A stretch of DNA of 64,000 nt from Aphelocoma coerulescens. Taxonomy: Eukaryota > Chordata > Aves > Passeriformes > Corvidae. The translations under genes and the position numbers were made by a program. The notes beneath the pieces were generated by a model. The model saw only the letters and a program-made list of their open reading frames with translations. It did no database searches and had not been told where the DNA came from. Positions 1 to 12,389 of this stretch are shown here, one piece after another. Each line of letters opens with the position of its first letter. Position 1 is the first letter of the stretch. The DNA lies in contig NW_027183960.1 in the NCBI RefSeq assembly GCF_041296385.1, positions 2,155,001-2,219,000 of the forward strand, given 5' to 3'.

Positions 1-1200
1 TTGCAGTGGCCCCGCCCCTGCCATCCCCACCGGCTGGCAGCACCCACTCCTCGCATGCTTCCCCATGCCTTGCATTTCCTTGCTGCCCCCTCTGTAGCCT
101 TCCCTCAACCTGCCTTTTCTCCCCTGCCTTGCACTGACTTGCTCACCCATCCCCCACCTGACTTCCTTTCACATTCGTCTAGGTCTGGCCTCACCTTTCC
201 TTTTCCTTCTAGGACCCTCATTGCCTTGCCTTGCCTCGCAAAGCCACCACTTGCCTTGCCTTGCCCTTGAACCCCTCCCTTGCCTTGCATGACCTTGCTC
301 ACCCCTCCCCCACCTGGAATTCAACACCCCTTTTCAATGACATTTCTGGGCCTTGCCCTGCCCTTTCTGCTCCTCCGAGGAATCTCAAAGCTCTCAAGCA
401 TCTCCGGTGTTTCAGGATCCCATGAGAGGAAGACCAGGGGAGGACGCATGTTGCCACACTCATCTCTGTGGGCAGCCTTTGTCTGGGAGCAATCCTTGCA
501 TGTCTTGAACCTTGGAGGGGCAATTCACATTTTGCCCTTGAGCTCGGGGACCAGAAAGAGAGTTCTTTTGCATACAAGGGAAAGCAGGTAGCTCAAGTCT
601 TTTAGGTACAGAGGAGAGATGACCCACGCGGGATCAAGGCCACACAGAGCACTTGGTCCTGGCCACTTTTGTGTACCAGCAGTCCTTGAATGTACTTCTC
701 ACCTGCCTTGCCTGGCCTTGCCTTGGCAACACAACACTTGCCTTGCCTTGCCCTGCTAGCCCTCTGGAGCCTTGCATTCCTTTGCACGGCCATGCCCAGC
801 ATATGACCTGCCTACTGTTTTCCTCCAGGGCCTTGGCTTGCTGAGCCCTTCCTGTTTCTGCCTGGCCTTCCCATCAGTGGCCCTTCCTTCCTACAGCCAG
901 CCTCGCCTCTAACTTCTGGACCTTCTCTTGTCTACCACTCCATTTGCTTTCCCCTCACTGCTCTGGCCTTGCCTACCTCTCCCTTGACTTGCCCACAATT
1001 GCCTGCACTCGGTTTGCAGCGCCTTGCCTGCATGGAAGGCAAGGGAAAGAGTGGTAGGCCGGGCAAAGCAAAGCCAGCAAGTTGTAGGCAGTGCGAGGCA
1101 AGGCAGACGTAGGCAAAGGAAGCAGAGCAAGGGGACCTTAATAAGAACTAGACAAGGCAAGGCCAAGAGACTCGGAGTGCCTTTCCTTGGGAAGGCAAGG
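1..1200 (+). repeat. Degenerate CCTTG/CAAGG pentamer tract, copy 1
   Basis: Short runs of the pentamer CCTTG (for example 228-270 and 700-760) are embedded in related CT-rich sequence. From about 1035 to 1200 the plus strand switches to the complementary CAAGG/AGGCA form. The switch is marked by an 8-bp perfect inverted pair, CCTTGCCT at 1022-1029 and AGGCAAGG at 1037-1044. The tract looks like a decayed pentanucleotide array folded on itself. Open frames across it are compositional. Confidence 0.75.
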
Positions 1201-2580
1201 ACATAGTGCCAGTGTTGCTGGAGCAGATGTTAAGGTACTGTGGGGAGGAATAGTCCAGCAAGACATTTCTCTTCTGGCCCCTGTGCGTGTAGGGGCAATT
1301 GTTGGACATATTCAATACTGGAGGCGGATCAGTCGCTGGATGTGTTGTATTTTGGAGGAGGGGATGCCGTTTCTTTGGAGATGGGCTTGTAGTTGCTCTC
1401 TTTGGCAAGGAAGGCAGGTTTGGATGTGCACATCAGGTACTCCTAGGGATTTTAAAGGCTTTTCCCAACAGGCAGAGCTCTCTCTGGGTTCGAGCTGTTG
1501 AGCTGTCAGTGGGAATGCAAAGGCCAAGCTCTTAAGCTATTTGTCCTGGTGCCTTCAGTGTGTGAGCAGTCCCTGGTGCCGTTGCCTTTGGATCCTGACT
1601 CTGGGAGAGGGAAGGCTTAGGATGGTACCTAGAGCTGAGAAGGAGAGTGCTGAGAACAGCGTGTGTGCTGCTAGTTTGAGGGGTGCAGGTGAAGTTGTAG
1701 GCAGCAAGATCTTCCTCAGCTGGCACTGTTTTGAGCCCTGTTTTTGCCAGATGGTTTCAAGTTGGTGGGCGGAATCTGCGAGAGGGAAAAGATTTGTATG
1801 GGCCAAAGAGGTGTGGTGTAAAGAAGAGTGTGCTCTTGGAAGGGGAAGATGAGGGCAACCTTTTTGTCCTGACACCGTTGATTTGAGTGCAGGGCCGTTT
1901 GCAAGTTGCCTCTGTCTGCCCTTGGGGTGGTTTCGAGCTGGGCCAGGTGCTTGGCCTTCTTTTGCAAGTCTGCAGCGCCGTCGTGTGGTTGTTTCCATGA
2001 GCGCTGACAGTGCCCGGCAAAAAGCGCTTGGCTGGCGCGGCCCCAGTCGTGTGGAAGCAGTTGGTGGAAGAGCTCCGCTGTGCATCCTGCCTCTTGGAGA
2101 CATAAAAGGATGTAACCCTGCGCGTAGGGGGGAAGCAAGACGAATCTTTTCATTGTTGGCTGAGCAGTTTCTAAGCGGCAAAAGTAAAGGCAGTTTCAGC
2201 ACGGCCTCTTTCTTTCAGAACCTTTTCTGTGCCATCATGAACATGCTCAACATGCCACTCGCACCCGCTGAACTGCATCAAAGGCCCTGGAGATAGGCGC
2301 TTTCCTTCAAGCTCTCTGTAGCATCGTACCCTCCACCTCTGGCGGATCCCAAAGCCCTTCCAAACATCCAGCAGCTGCACGCAGAGAACAAGTGCTAAAA
2401 CAAGGCGTTGGCCTTCCTAGTCCTTTTAAAGTCTGTGAACTAGGCGAAACATTCCAGTGAGCAGCACTTTCCTTCGCAACTATATCTAGAGCATCATCAC
2501 ATTCTCTCCAAGTGGGTAAGTCCACCCTTGCAGCGCAGCGTTTGCAGCCACAGTTCGGACTGAGAGATAGGCCAGGTGAG
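1201..2580. other. Anonymous palindrome-arm segment, no recognised gene
   Basis: This 1.4-kb stretch lies between the pentamer tract and the module array and is present four times (1201-2580, inverted 9020-10400, 40406-41785, inverted 49624-51003). A 215-codon open frame (1555-2202, minus) persists in all copies with few changes. Because the copies are nearly identical, that persistence is not evidence of selection, and the protein matches no family I recognise. No RNA gene or regulatory site is evident. Confidence 0.5.
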
Positions 2581-2599
2581 AAAGCATTTCTTGACTATC

Positions 2600-5325
2600 C
2601 CTCTTCTCTGGAAGACTTGATACTCGCAGCGCAACCACGTCCACACACCTTCAGTGTGGCCAGGTTCAAGCAGCTAGAGCTCCCAGAGATGGGAGAGTCA
2701 GGAGAGAAGACGTTCCAAAAGTACCGTGTACTTACAGCAGCATTAAAACTGTGCACAGCAGTCTGCAGCACTGTAGACTGCGGCTTCTCCGACAGACGAG
2801 CCATCCCATTGTTGCCTCTCGCAGCCTGCTTGCTAGCTGCTCTCCTGAAGAAAAGAACTAGAAGAAAAAGCCAATGCTGGGCTGCACCTTCCCCTTGCCT
2901 TACGTAAAGCCACCTAAACTCCCCGCTGCACTCTCTACTTCCCCTCTCCTTGGAAGCGACCACTGTGTTTGCTGCATCTCGAAGCCTAAAGTTAAGCGCC
3001 AAAGTTTCCAAGGATGGTTGGAAGAAGGATAAGTAGTAGCACAAGGAAGTAGTTGTCGTTGAACTTCCTCCTTCTCAATGCTAACGTGAATTGGGCAGGC
3101 AGGCGAGTGCTAGCCACGCTCCTTTCTCAGTTTGTACGCTGCGGACACGAGTCCGGTGCTCTGCGCCTTCGTTCGGCCTCTTTAGTACCCATGTCGCTCT
3201 TTCATTCAGCCGGAGTCGAAGCGTCGTCTACTTCTCGCCCAGAGAGCACGGTGCCGGCAGCGAAATGCCCCAGCCGACTGCTTCTGCCGACACACGCCTG
3301 GTCTATGCACTTTCCCTCGCAGCGACATACAGCAGCACTTTCGGTCTTTCTTGTCGTCCAAATGGAAAGGGAAAGATTCTCTGCTATGTCCCGCCCAGAG
3401 AACAGTTTTAGGTCAACCAGCACGCCCAGAGCTTGCCCTCGACGCGTGGAAACTTGTGTTTGCACCAGATTCAAGTGGCTGCCGTCTTTCCTTTACAGCC
3501 TGCAGAGCACCGTCAGACCGCCGTGCTCTCTGCACCTGCCTTCTCAGTTCTAAGTACTACCGCGCCTCTTACAGCCTTGCAGGAAGCAAAGACACGGGTA
3601 GTCATCTCGCAGAGAAGAACGTGGAAGGACGAAAGGATGATCTTCCTTTCTCCTGCTTCTTGCCTGAATTGTGGTGCTGTATTGAAAGTCTTGGCTAGCG
3701 AAAAGCTCATCCAGCAAGTGCCTCATTCCTGACGCATCTCGCTGAGCGAGAGTTTCACGAAGAGTTTAGACTCTGGAAACAGCAAGAAAATGATTGTACG
3801 TCGAGCTGAGGAAAATCCGTGCACAGCACACTGTGGATGCGTGCAGTGTTCGCGCTGAAGAGCGCCAAAACGCAAAGCCATCGCTGGGCTTCAGTTTTGT
3901 CCAGACCGCAGAAGGCAAAGAACGAAGCAACTGGGCACCGCGTTAACGTACTCAGTGGACCGAATTTCAAATGTCCAGCCAAAAGCTGCTTCATAAGCAG
4001 ATTCAGCTGAGAATGCTCTGGCTGCTTCACAAAGTAAGGCGCAGCCGTTTCCATTCATCACACTACCTGGCCAGAAGCAGTATCCTACACCTTCAATGCT
4101 GCAGCGTCCATGCAGCTGGAGCACACGCAGTAGGACGCGTCCAGATAGACGGCGTTCTTCAAGTACCCCCCTCCTCCAAGCAGCCTTGAAACTGAGCACA
4201 ACACACTGCGGCTCGGGAGCTTCCTTCTCAGATAGACGTGCCGTCACGTTATTCACTCTCGCAGCTCCGTTGCCCACTTGCAGCAGCTGCTACCAAAGCA
4301 AAATGCTCCAGAAGTAAAAAGCACTGCCGGGCTGCACTTTCCCTTGCCTCACGTAAAGCACCATAAACTGTCCGCTGTGCTCTGTATTTCCATTCTCCGC
4401 CGCATCTACCACTGTTATCTCTGCATCTCGAAGCATAAAGCTCGGCACAATTCCTCCCAGGGAACGCTGGAAGAGAAATAGGCAGCAGCACAAGTAGCTG
4501 CAAGTGGAACTTTCTGTTTTAAAACGCTAACGTGAATCCGGAAACAAGCGAGTGACAGCCAGGCTTCCTCTTGCAGCCTGTGCGATGCACACACCAGCTC
4601 GGTGCTCTGCCCTCATTCTTTAATGCTCTTCGTACCATGTCGCGCTTTCATTCTGCCGGAGTCGAAGCGTCGTCTACTTCTCGCCCAGAGAGCACGGTGC
4701 CAGCGGAGAAAGGCTCCAGAAAAACGCTCCAGGCTGCTGATTCTTCCCAAACACACCAGGGCTATGCACTTTCCTTCGCAGCGCTAAGTAGCATCACATT
4801 CTGTTTGCGTTGGAGCCGGAATGCAAAGGGAAAGATTCTCGGTTACGTCTCACTCAGCGCCCAGTTTTAGGTCACCAAGCTTACCCGGAGCTTACCCGCG
4901 ACGCGTGGAAATTGGTATTTGCACCATATTCAAGTGGTAGCTTTCTTTCCTTTACAGCCTGCAGAGCGCCGTCAGATCGCGGTGCTCTCTGCACCTGCCT
5001 TCTCCCTTCCAAGTACCACCGCGCACCTTACAGCCTTGCAGGAAGCAAAGACGTGGAGAGATGTCTCGCAGAGAAGATCGTGCAAAGACGAAAAGATGTT
5101 CTTCTTTGCTTTTCCTCGTCGCCCAGATTGTGGTGCTCTACTGAAAGCGTGGGCTAACGAATGGCTAATCTAGCATGTGCTTCCCTTCTAATGCATTTCG
5201 CTGAGCGAGAGCTGAGGAAAATCCTTGCACTGTACACTATGGATGCGTGCAGTAGACACGCAGAAGAGCGGCACAGCTCATAACCATCGCACACTCCAGC
5301 CCAGAGCTCTGGGGCTGCGTTCTTC
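2600..5325 (+). repeat. Module array, forward half (unit 1)
   Basis: A diverged partial module (about 2690-3052) is followed by module M1 (3053-4505) and module M2 (4506 to about 5325). Each full module carries recognisable landmarks: the block ACGTGAAT near its start, GTCGAAGCGTCGTC about 130-150 bp later, a CATCTCGAAGC block near its end, then the junction near AAGTGGAAC. The period is about 1.45 kb. No frame stays open through a module, and I find no domain or RNA fold, so it reads as complex satellite-like DNA. Confidence 0.85.
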
Positions 5326-8300
5326 TCAATTTCCGGCGCTGGACAGAACTGAGACATTGAGCTTTGGCTCTCTTTAGTGTGTGTACTGCACGCATCCAGA
5401 GCGCGCTGTGCACAGATTCTCCTCAGCGCTACGTGCAAGCACAGACTTTCTGCTTCGCAGAGCCCAACTGTCCGCCGAAGCTCTCGCTCAGAGAAATGTG
5501 TCAGGAGAGAAGCACTTGCTGGATTAGCCTTACACTGGCCAACAGTTCCAAAGAAGCACCATAGTCTTCTTGCGAGAAAGGATAATAAAACACATGTATT
5601 GTCCCAGCAAAGTTCTCTGTGCTAGCCGAAGCCGAGAATCTTTCCCTTAAGATTAAGACCACAACGCAGACAGCATTTTGTGCTACTTAACGCTGAGAGG
5701 GATAGCCCAGGCGTGTTTCGGCAGAGGCAGAAGCCCGGAGCGTTTCTCTGCCGGCACCGTGCTCTCAGGCGAGAAGTAGACGACGCTTCGACTCCGGCAG
5801 AATGAAAAGCGCGACATGGTACGAAGAGCATACGAATGAGGGCGCAGAGCACCGAGCTGGTGTGCGCATCGCACAGGCTGCAAGAAGAAGCGTGGCTGCC
5901 GCTCGCTTCTTTGCGGATTCACGTTAGCAGTTGAAAACAAAAGTTCCACTTGCAGCTACTTGTGCTGCTACCTATTTCTCTTCCAGCTTTCCCTGGGAAG
6001 AATTGTGCTGCGAGAGTGAATAACGTGACGGCACGTCTATCTGAGAAGGAAGCTCCCGAGCCGCAGTGTGTTGTGCTCAGTTTCAAGGCTGCTTGGAGAA
6101 GGGGGTGCTTGAAGAACGCCTTCTATCTCGACGCGTCCTACTGCGTGTGCTCCAGCTGCATGGACGCTGCAGCATTGAAGGTGTAGGATACTGCTTCTGG
6201 CCAGGTAGTGTGATGAATGGAAACGGCTGCGCCTTACTTTGTGAAGCAGCCAGAGCATTCTCAGCTGAATCTGCTTATGAAGCAGCTTTTGGCTGGACAT
6301 TTGAAATTCGGTCCACTGAGTACGTTAACGCGGTGCCCAGCTGCTTCGTTCTTCGCCTTCTGCGGTCTGGACAGAACTGAAGCCCAGCGATGGCTTTGAG
6401 TTTTGCCGCTCTTCAGCATGTGTACTGCACGCATCCGCAGTGTGCTGTGCAAGGATTTTCCTCAGCTCTCCCTCAGCGAAATGCATCAGGTGAGAAACAC
6501 TTGCTGGATTAGCCTTTCGCTGGCCATGGCTTTCAGTACAGCACCACAATCTGGGCGACGAGGAGGAGCAAAGAAGAACATCTTTTCGTCTTTGCACGTT
6601 CTTCTCTGCGAGACGACTATCCGCGTCATTGCTTCCTGCAAGGCTATATTCTGCGCAGTGGTACTTGAAAGGGAGAAGGCAGGTGCAGAGAGCACCGCGA
6701 TCTGACGGCGCTCTGCAGGCTGTAAAGGAAAGAGGGCTGCCACTGGAATGTGTGCAAACACAAGTTTCCACGAGTCGCGGGCAAGCTCTGGGCGTGCTTG
6801 TTGACCTAAAACTGTTCTCTGTGCCCGACATTGCTGAGAATCTTTCCCTTTACATTTGGACGACAAGAAAAGACCGAAAGTGCTGCTGTATGTCGCTGCG
6901 AGAAAAGTGCATAGCCCTGGTGTGTTTCGGAAGGGCAGTCGGCTGGGGCATTTCTCTTCCGGCACCGTGCTCTCCGGGCGAGAAGTAGACGACGCTTCGA
7001 CTCCGGCAGAATGAAAAGCGCGACATGGTACGAAGAGCATACGAATGAGGGCGCAGGAGCACCGAGCTGGTGTGCGCATCGCACAGGCTGCAAGAAGAAG
7101 CGTGGCTGCCGCTCGCTTCTTTGCGGATTCACGTTAGCAGTTGAAAACAAAAGTTCCACTTGCAGCTACTTGTGCTGCTACCTATTTCTCTTCCAGCTTT
7201 CCCTGGGAAGAATTGTGCCGAGCTTTATGCTTCGAGATGCAGAGATGACAGTGGTAGATGCAGCGGAGAATGGAAATAAAGAGTGCAGCGGACAGTTTAC
7301 AGTGCTTTACGTGAGGCAAGGGAAAGTGCAGCCCGGCAGTGCTTTTTACTTCTGGAGCATTTTGCTTTGGTAGCACCTGCTGCTAGTGGGCAACGGAGCT
7401 GCGAGAGTGAATAACGTGACGGCACGTCTGTCTGAGAAAGAAGCTCCCGAGCCGCAGTGTGTTGTGCTCAGTTTCAAGGCTGCTTGGAGGAGGGGGGTAC
7501 TTGAAGAACGCCGTCTATCTGGACGCGTCCTACTGCGTGTGCTCCAGCTGCATGGACTCTGCAGCATTGAAGGTGTAAGAAACTTCTTCTGGCCAGGTAG
7601 TGTGATAGAGTGCAACGGCTACGCCTTACTTTGTGAACCATCCAGAGCATTCTCAGCTGAATCTGCTTGTGAAGCAGCTCTTGGCTGGACATTTGAAATT
7701 CGGTCCACTGAGTACGTTAACGCGGTGCCCAGCTGCTTCGTTCTTCGCCTTCTGCCGTCTGGACAGAACTGAAGCCCAGCGATTGCTTTTAGCTGTGGCT
7801 CTCTTTGTACTGCACGCATCCGCAGTGTGCTGTGCAAGGATTTTCCTCAGCTCTCCCTCAGCGAAATGCATCAGGTGAGAAACACTTGCTGGATTAGCCT
7901 TTCGCTGGCCAAGGCTTTTAATACAGCACCACAATATGGGCGACGAGGAGAAAGGAAGAACATCTTTTCGTCCTGGCACGTTCTTCTGAGCGACATGACT
8001 ATCCGCGTGTTTGCTTCCTGCAAAGCTGTATTGTGCGCGGCGGTATTGGAACTGAGAAGGCAGGTGCAGAGAGCACCGGGATCTGACGGCGTTCTGCAGC
8101 CTGTAAAGGAAAGACGGCTACCACTTGAATGTGGTGCAAACACAAGTTTCCACGCGTCGAGGGCAAGCTCTGGGCGTGCTGGTTGACCTAAAACTGTTCT
8201 CTGGGCGGGACATAGCAGAGAATCTTTCCCTTTACATTTGGACGACAAGAAAGACCGAAAGTGCTGCTGTATGTCGCTGCGAGGGAAAGTGCATAGACCA

Positions 8301-9000
8301 GGCGTGTGTCGGCAGAAGCAGTCGGCTGGGGCATTTCGCTGCCGGCACCGTGCTCTCTGGGCGAGAAGTAGACGACGCTTCGACTCCGGCTGAATGAAAG
8401 AGCGACATGGGTACTAAAGAGGCCGAACGAAGGCGCAGAGCACCGGACTCGTGTCCGCAGCGTACAAACTGAGAAAGGAGCGTGGCTAGCACTCGCCTGC
8501 CTGCCCAATTCACGTTAGCATTGAGAAGGAGGAAGTTCAACGACAACTACTTCCTTGTGCTACGACTTATCCCTCTTCCAACCATCCCCAAAACCACTGG
8601 CGCTTAACTTTAGGCTTCGAGATGCAGCAAACACAGTGGTCGCTTCCAAGGAGAGGGGAAGTAGAGAGTGCAGCGGGGAGTTTAGGTGGCTTTACGTAAG
8701 GCAAGGGGAAGGTGCAGCCCAGCATTGGCTTTTTCTTCTAGTTCTTTTCTTCAGGAGAGCAGCTAGCAAGCAGGCTGCGAGAGGCAACAATGGGATGGCT
8801 CGTCTGTCGGAGAAGCCGCAGTCTACAGTGCTGCAGACTGCTGTGCACAGTTTTAATGCTGCTGTAAGTACACGGTACTTTTGGAACGTCTTCTCTCCTG
8901 ACTCTCCCATCTCTGGGAGCTCTAGCTGCTTGAACCTGGCCACACTGAAGGTGTGTGGACGTGGTTGCGCTGCGAGTATCAAGTCTTCCAGAGAAGAGGG
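5325..9000 (-). repeat. Module array, reverse half (unit 1)
   Basis: Inverted modules: M3r (about 5325-5952, rearranged), M4r (5953-7160), M5r (7161-8545), then the diverged partial module (8546-9000). M4r is 1208 bp because it lacks an internal block of roughly 180-200 bp that M5r keeps: after GAATTGTG it jumps straight to CTGCGAGAG. Together with the forward half this is a head-to-head array of unequal size (two against three). Confidence 0.85.
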
Positions 9001-10399
9001 ATAGTCAAGAAATGCTTTCTCACCTGGCCTATCTCTCAGTCCGAACTGTGGCTGCAAACGCTGCGCTGCAAGGGTGGACTTACCCACTTGGAGAGAATGT
9101 GATGATGCTCTAGATATAGTTGCGAAGGAAAGTGCTGCTCACTGGAATGTTTCGCCTAGTTCACAGACTTTAAAAGGACTAGGAAGGCCAACGCCTTGTT
9201 TTAGCACTTGTTCTCTGCGTGCAGCTGCTGGATGTTTGGAAGGGCTTTGGGATCCGCCAGAGGTGGAGGGTAGGATGCTACAGAGAGCTTGAAGGAAAGT
9301 GCCTATCTCCAGGGCCTTTGATGCAGTTCAGCGGGTGCGAGTGGCATGTTGAGCATGTTCATGATGGCACAGAAAAGGTTCTGAAAGAAAGAGGCCGTGC
9401 TGAAACTGCCTTTACTTTTGCCGCGTAGAAACTGCTCAGCCAACAATGAAAAGATTCGTCTTGCTTCCCCCCTACGCGCAGGGTTACATCCTTTTATGTC
9501 TCCAAGAGGCAGGATGCACAGCGGAGCTCTTCCACCAACTGCTTCCACACGACTGGGGCCGCGCCAGCCAAGAGCTTTTTGCCGGGCACTGTCAGCGCTC
9601 ATGGAAATAACCACACGACGGCGCTGCAGACTTGCAAAAGAAGGCCAAGCACCTGGCCCAGCTCGAAACCACCCCAAGGGCAGACAGAGGCAACTTGCAA
9701 ACGGCCCTGCACTCAAATCAACGGTGTCAGGACAAAAAGGTTGCCCTCATCTTCCCCTTCCAAGAGCACACTCTTCTTTACACCACACCTCTTTGGCCCA
9801 AACAAATCTTTTCCCTCTCGCAGATTCCGCCCACCAACTTGAAACCATCTGGCAAAAACAGGGCTCAAAACAGTGCCAGCTGAGGAAGATCTTGCTGCCT
9901 ACAACTTCACCTGCACCCCTCAAACTAGCAGCACACACGCTGTTCTCAGCACTCTCCTTCTCAGCTCTAGGTACCATCCTAAGCCTTCCCTCTCCCAGAG
10001 TCAGGATCCAAAGGCAACGGCACCAGGGACTGCTCACACACTGAAGGCACCAGGACAAATAGCTTAAGAGCTTGGCCTTTGCATTCCCACTGACAGCTCA
10101 ACAGCTCGAACCCAGAGAGAGCTCTGCCTGTTGGGAAAAGCCTTTAAAATCCCTAGGAGTACCTGATGTGCACATCCAAACCTGCCTTCCTTGCCAAAGA
10201 GAGCAACTACAAGCCCATCTCCAAAGAAACGGCATCCCCTCCTCCAAAATACAACACATCCAGCGACTGATCCGCCTCCAGTATTGAATATGTCCAACAA
10301 TTGCCCCTACACGCACAGGGGCCAGAAGAGAAATGTCTTGCTGGACTATTCCTCCCCACAGTACCTTAACATCTGCTCCAGCAACACTGGCACTATGTC

Positions 10400-11599
10400 C
10401 TTGCCTTCCCAAGGAAAGGCACTCCGAGTCTCTTGGCCTTGCCTTGTCTAGTTCTTCTTAAGCTACCCTTGCTCTGCTTCCTTTGCCTGCGTCTGCCTTG
10501 CCTCGCACTGCCTACAACTTGCTGGCTTTGCTTTGCCCGGCCTACCACTCTTTCCCTTGCCTTCCATGCAGGCAAGGCGCTGCAAACCGAGTGCAGGCAA
10601 TTGTGGGCAAGTCAAGGGAGAGGTAGGCAAGGCCAGAGCAGTGAGGGGAAAGCAAATGGACTGGTAGGCAAGAGAAGGCCCAGAAGTTAGAGGCAAGGCT
10701 GGCTGTAGGAAGGAAGGGCCACTGATGGGAAGGCCAGGCAGAAACAGGAAGGGCTCAGCAAGCCAAGGCCCTGGAGGAAAACAGTAGGCAGGTCATGTGC
10801 GGGGCAGGGCCCTGCAAAGGAATGCAAGGCTACAGAGGGCTAGCAGGGCAAGGCAAGGCAAGTGTTGTGTTGCCAAGGCAAGGCCAGGCAAGGCAGGTGA
10901 GAAGTACATTCAAGGACTGCTGGTGCACAAAAGTGGCCAGGACCAAGTGCTCTGTGTGGCCTTGATCCCGCGTGGGTCATCTCTCCTCTGTACCTAAAAG
11001 ACTTGAGCTACCTGCCTTCCCTTGTATGCAAAAGAACTCTCTTTCTGGTCCCCGAGCTCAAGGGCAAAATGTGAATTGCCCCTCCAAGGTTCAAGACATG
11101 CAAGGATTGCTCCCAGACAAAGGCTGCCCACAGAGATGAGTGTGGCAACATGCGTCCTCCCCTGGTCTTCCTCTCATGGGATCCTGAAACACCGGAGATG
11201 CTTGAGAGCTTTGAGATTCCTCGGAGGAGCAGAAAGGGCAGGGCAAGGCCCAGAAATGTCATTGAAAAGGGGTGTTGAATTCCAGGTGGGGGAGGGGTGA
11301 GCAAGGTCATGCAAGGCAAGGGAGGGGTTCAAGGGCAAGGCAAGGCAAGTGGTGGCTTTGCGAGGCGAGGCAAGGCAATGAGGGTCCTAGAAGGAAAAGG
11401 AAAGGTGAGGCCAGACCTAGACGAATGTGAAAGGAAGTCAGGTGGGGGATGGGTGAGCAAGTCAGTGCAAGGCAGGGGAGAAAAGGCAGGTTGAGGGAAG
11501 GCTACAGAGGGGGCAGCAAGGAAATGCAAGGCATGGGGAAGCATGCGAGGAGTGGGTGCTGCCAGCCGGTGGGGATGGCAGGGGCGGGGCCACTGCAAG
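10400..11599 (-). repeat. Degenerate CCTTG/CAAGG pentamer tract, copy 2 (inverted)
   Basis: Reverse complement of the tract at 1-1200, with the same strand switch near 10565. The 10797-10860 part differs from the other copies at several positions around the sequence matching the segment upstream of the (CAAGG) run, which suggests incomplete homogenisation between arms. Confidence 0.75.
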
Positions 11600-11640
11600 T
11601 AGCATGGTGGGGATGTGGAGGGGGTGTTAGTGTGCGGGAG

Positions 11641-11661
11641 GTGTGTGTGTGTGTGTGTGTG
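11641..11661 (+). repeat. (GT)n microsatellite
   Basis: About 10.5 GT units sit between the pentamer tract and ERV-B. The inverted copy at 39142-39163 is of similar length, and the unit-2 copy at 52245-52263 has about 9.5 units. The tract therefore separates otherwise near-identical amplicons and could serve as a copy marker. Confidence 0.9.
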
Positions 11662-11765
11662 CAGTGGAGTGCAGGGTAAGTGCAGGTGTGTGTGTGCGTA
11701 TACGGGGGTTTTGTGCCAGGTGCTGTGCCGGGGAGAGCCGTTCCACCGCAAGGAAGGTGTGGGCG

Positions 11766-12206
11766 TGAAAGGAGTAAGATAGATGTGTCTTTACAAAGAG
11801 ACCGTGTGAATCTCTCCTTAGACAAGGCTAGGAATTTACAGGGGGGGAAGTAACAGAAGAAAGTATTCGTTCTAGAAACTGTTACTAATCAACAGAGACT
11901 GTTGCTCAGCCAAGGCCCTGCTAAATTCCTGAACCTAGAGCAAGGCAGCAAAGACTTCCTAGCATTAGGAATAGTTTGGTTTTCTTCCTTTTCCATTCCA
12001 AAAGGGGAGTGCATATTAGAGGGGGGCATAGAGTAGGCAGTTCCGGAAGTCTGTAATTCCCGAGTACCTCAGAGGGTGCTGTTGCCAGGAACTTAGCATC
12101 AGAAGGGAGCTGCATCCCGCAATCATTTGAGAGACTCCATGGCAAAAGCCCCATGGCCTCTCCCTGGAGTTGAAGAATGTTACAGGACTCCTCTGTCTCC
12201 TTTTTG
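11766..12206 (+). repeat. ERV-B 5' LTR, truncated (copy 1)
   Basis: Aligns with 15408-15870 over its whole length, including the shared block CTTTACAAAGAGACCG near the start and GGACTCCTCTGTCTCC near the end. It starts with TG at 11766. It ends before the TATA-like motif that the second LTR keeps, so no R or U5 remains. Confidence 0.8.
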
Positions 12207-12389
12207 GTGGATGAAGAAACTCAGAAAGCCACACTTCTGCCAGAACTCTCCAAGATGCCCCCTTTGCTCCCCGTGACTCCATCACTGCCCAGGAAGCTGT
12301 CTTTTCTACCGCAGCAGTTTGACATACAGTTAAAAGTCGTGTGGCAGAGAAAAAAGGCAAGAATTGGTTTCCAAGGGATGGCAAACAAG

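Larger units (their letters stand above)
1..11599. repeat. Small palindrome, unit 1
   Basis: Outer arms are reverse complements: position x pairs with 11600-x from both ends inward to about 3.9 kb and 7.7 kb. Inside that, the arms are head-to-head arrays of a ~1.4-kb module, with two forward and three reverse copies, so the orientation switch lies near 5325 rather than at the geometric middle. The left arm begins at the window edge, so its true outer limit must be taken from the other copies, where homology continues through the (GT)n tract into ERV-B. Confidence 0.92.

Noticed and set aside
1555..2202. 215-codon open frame on the minus strand, kept in all four arm copies.
   Set aside because: The copies are nearly identical through recent duplication, so persistence says nothing about selection. 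The composition is Pro/Ser/Leu-rich and no domain is recognised.
3053..4505. Possible protein or structured RNA encoded by the 1.4-kb module.
   Set aside because: Frames are interrupted at different places in different modules, and I see no conserved start, stop or compensatory pairing by eye.
1..5325. CRISPR-like or other bacterial repeat array suggested by regular repeats.
   Set aside because: Repeats are about 1.4 kb or degenerate pentamers, without short direct repeats and unique spacers. The surrounding ERVs show vertebrate DNA.
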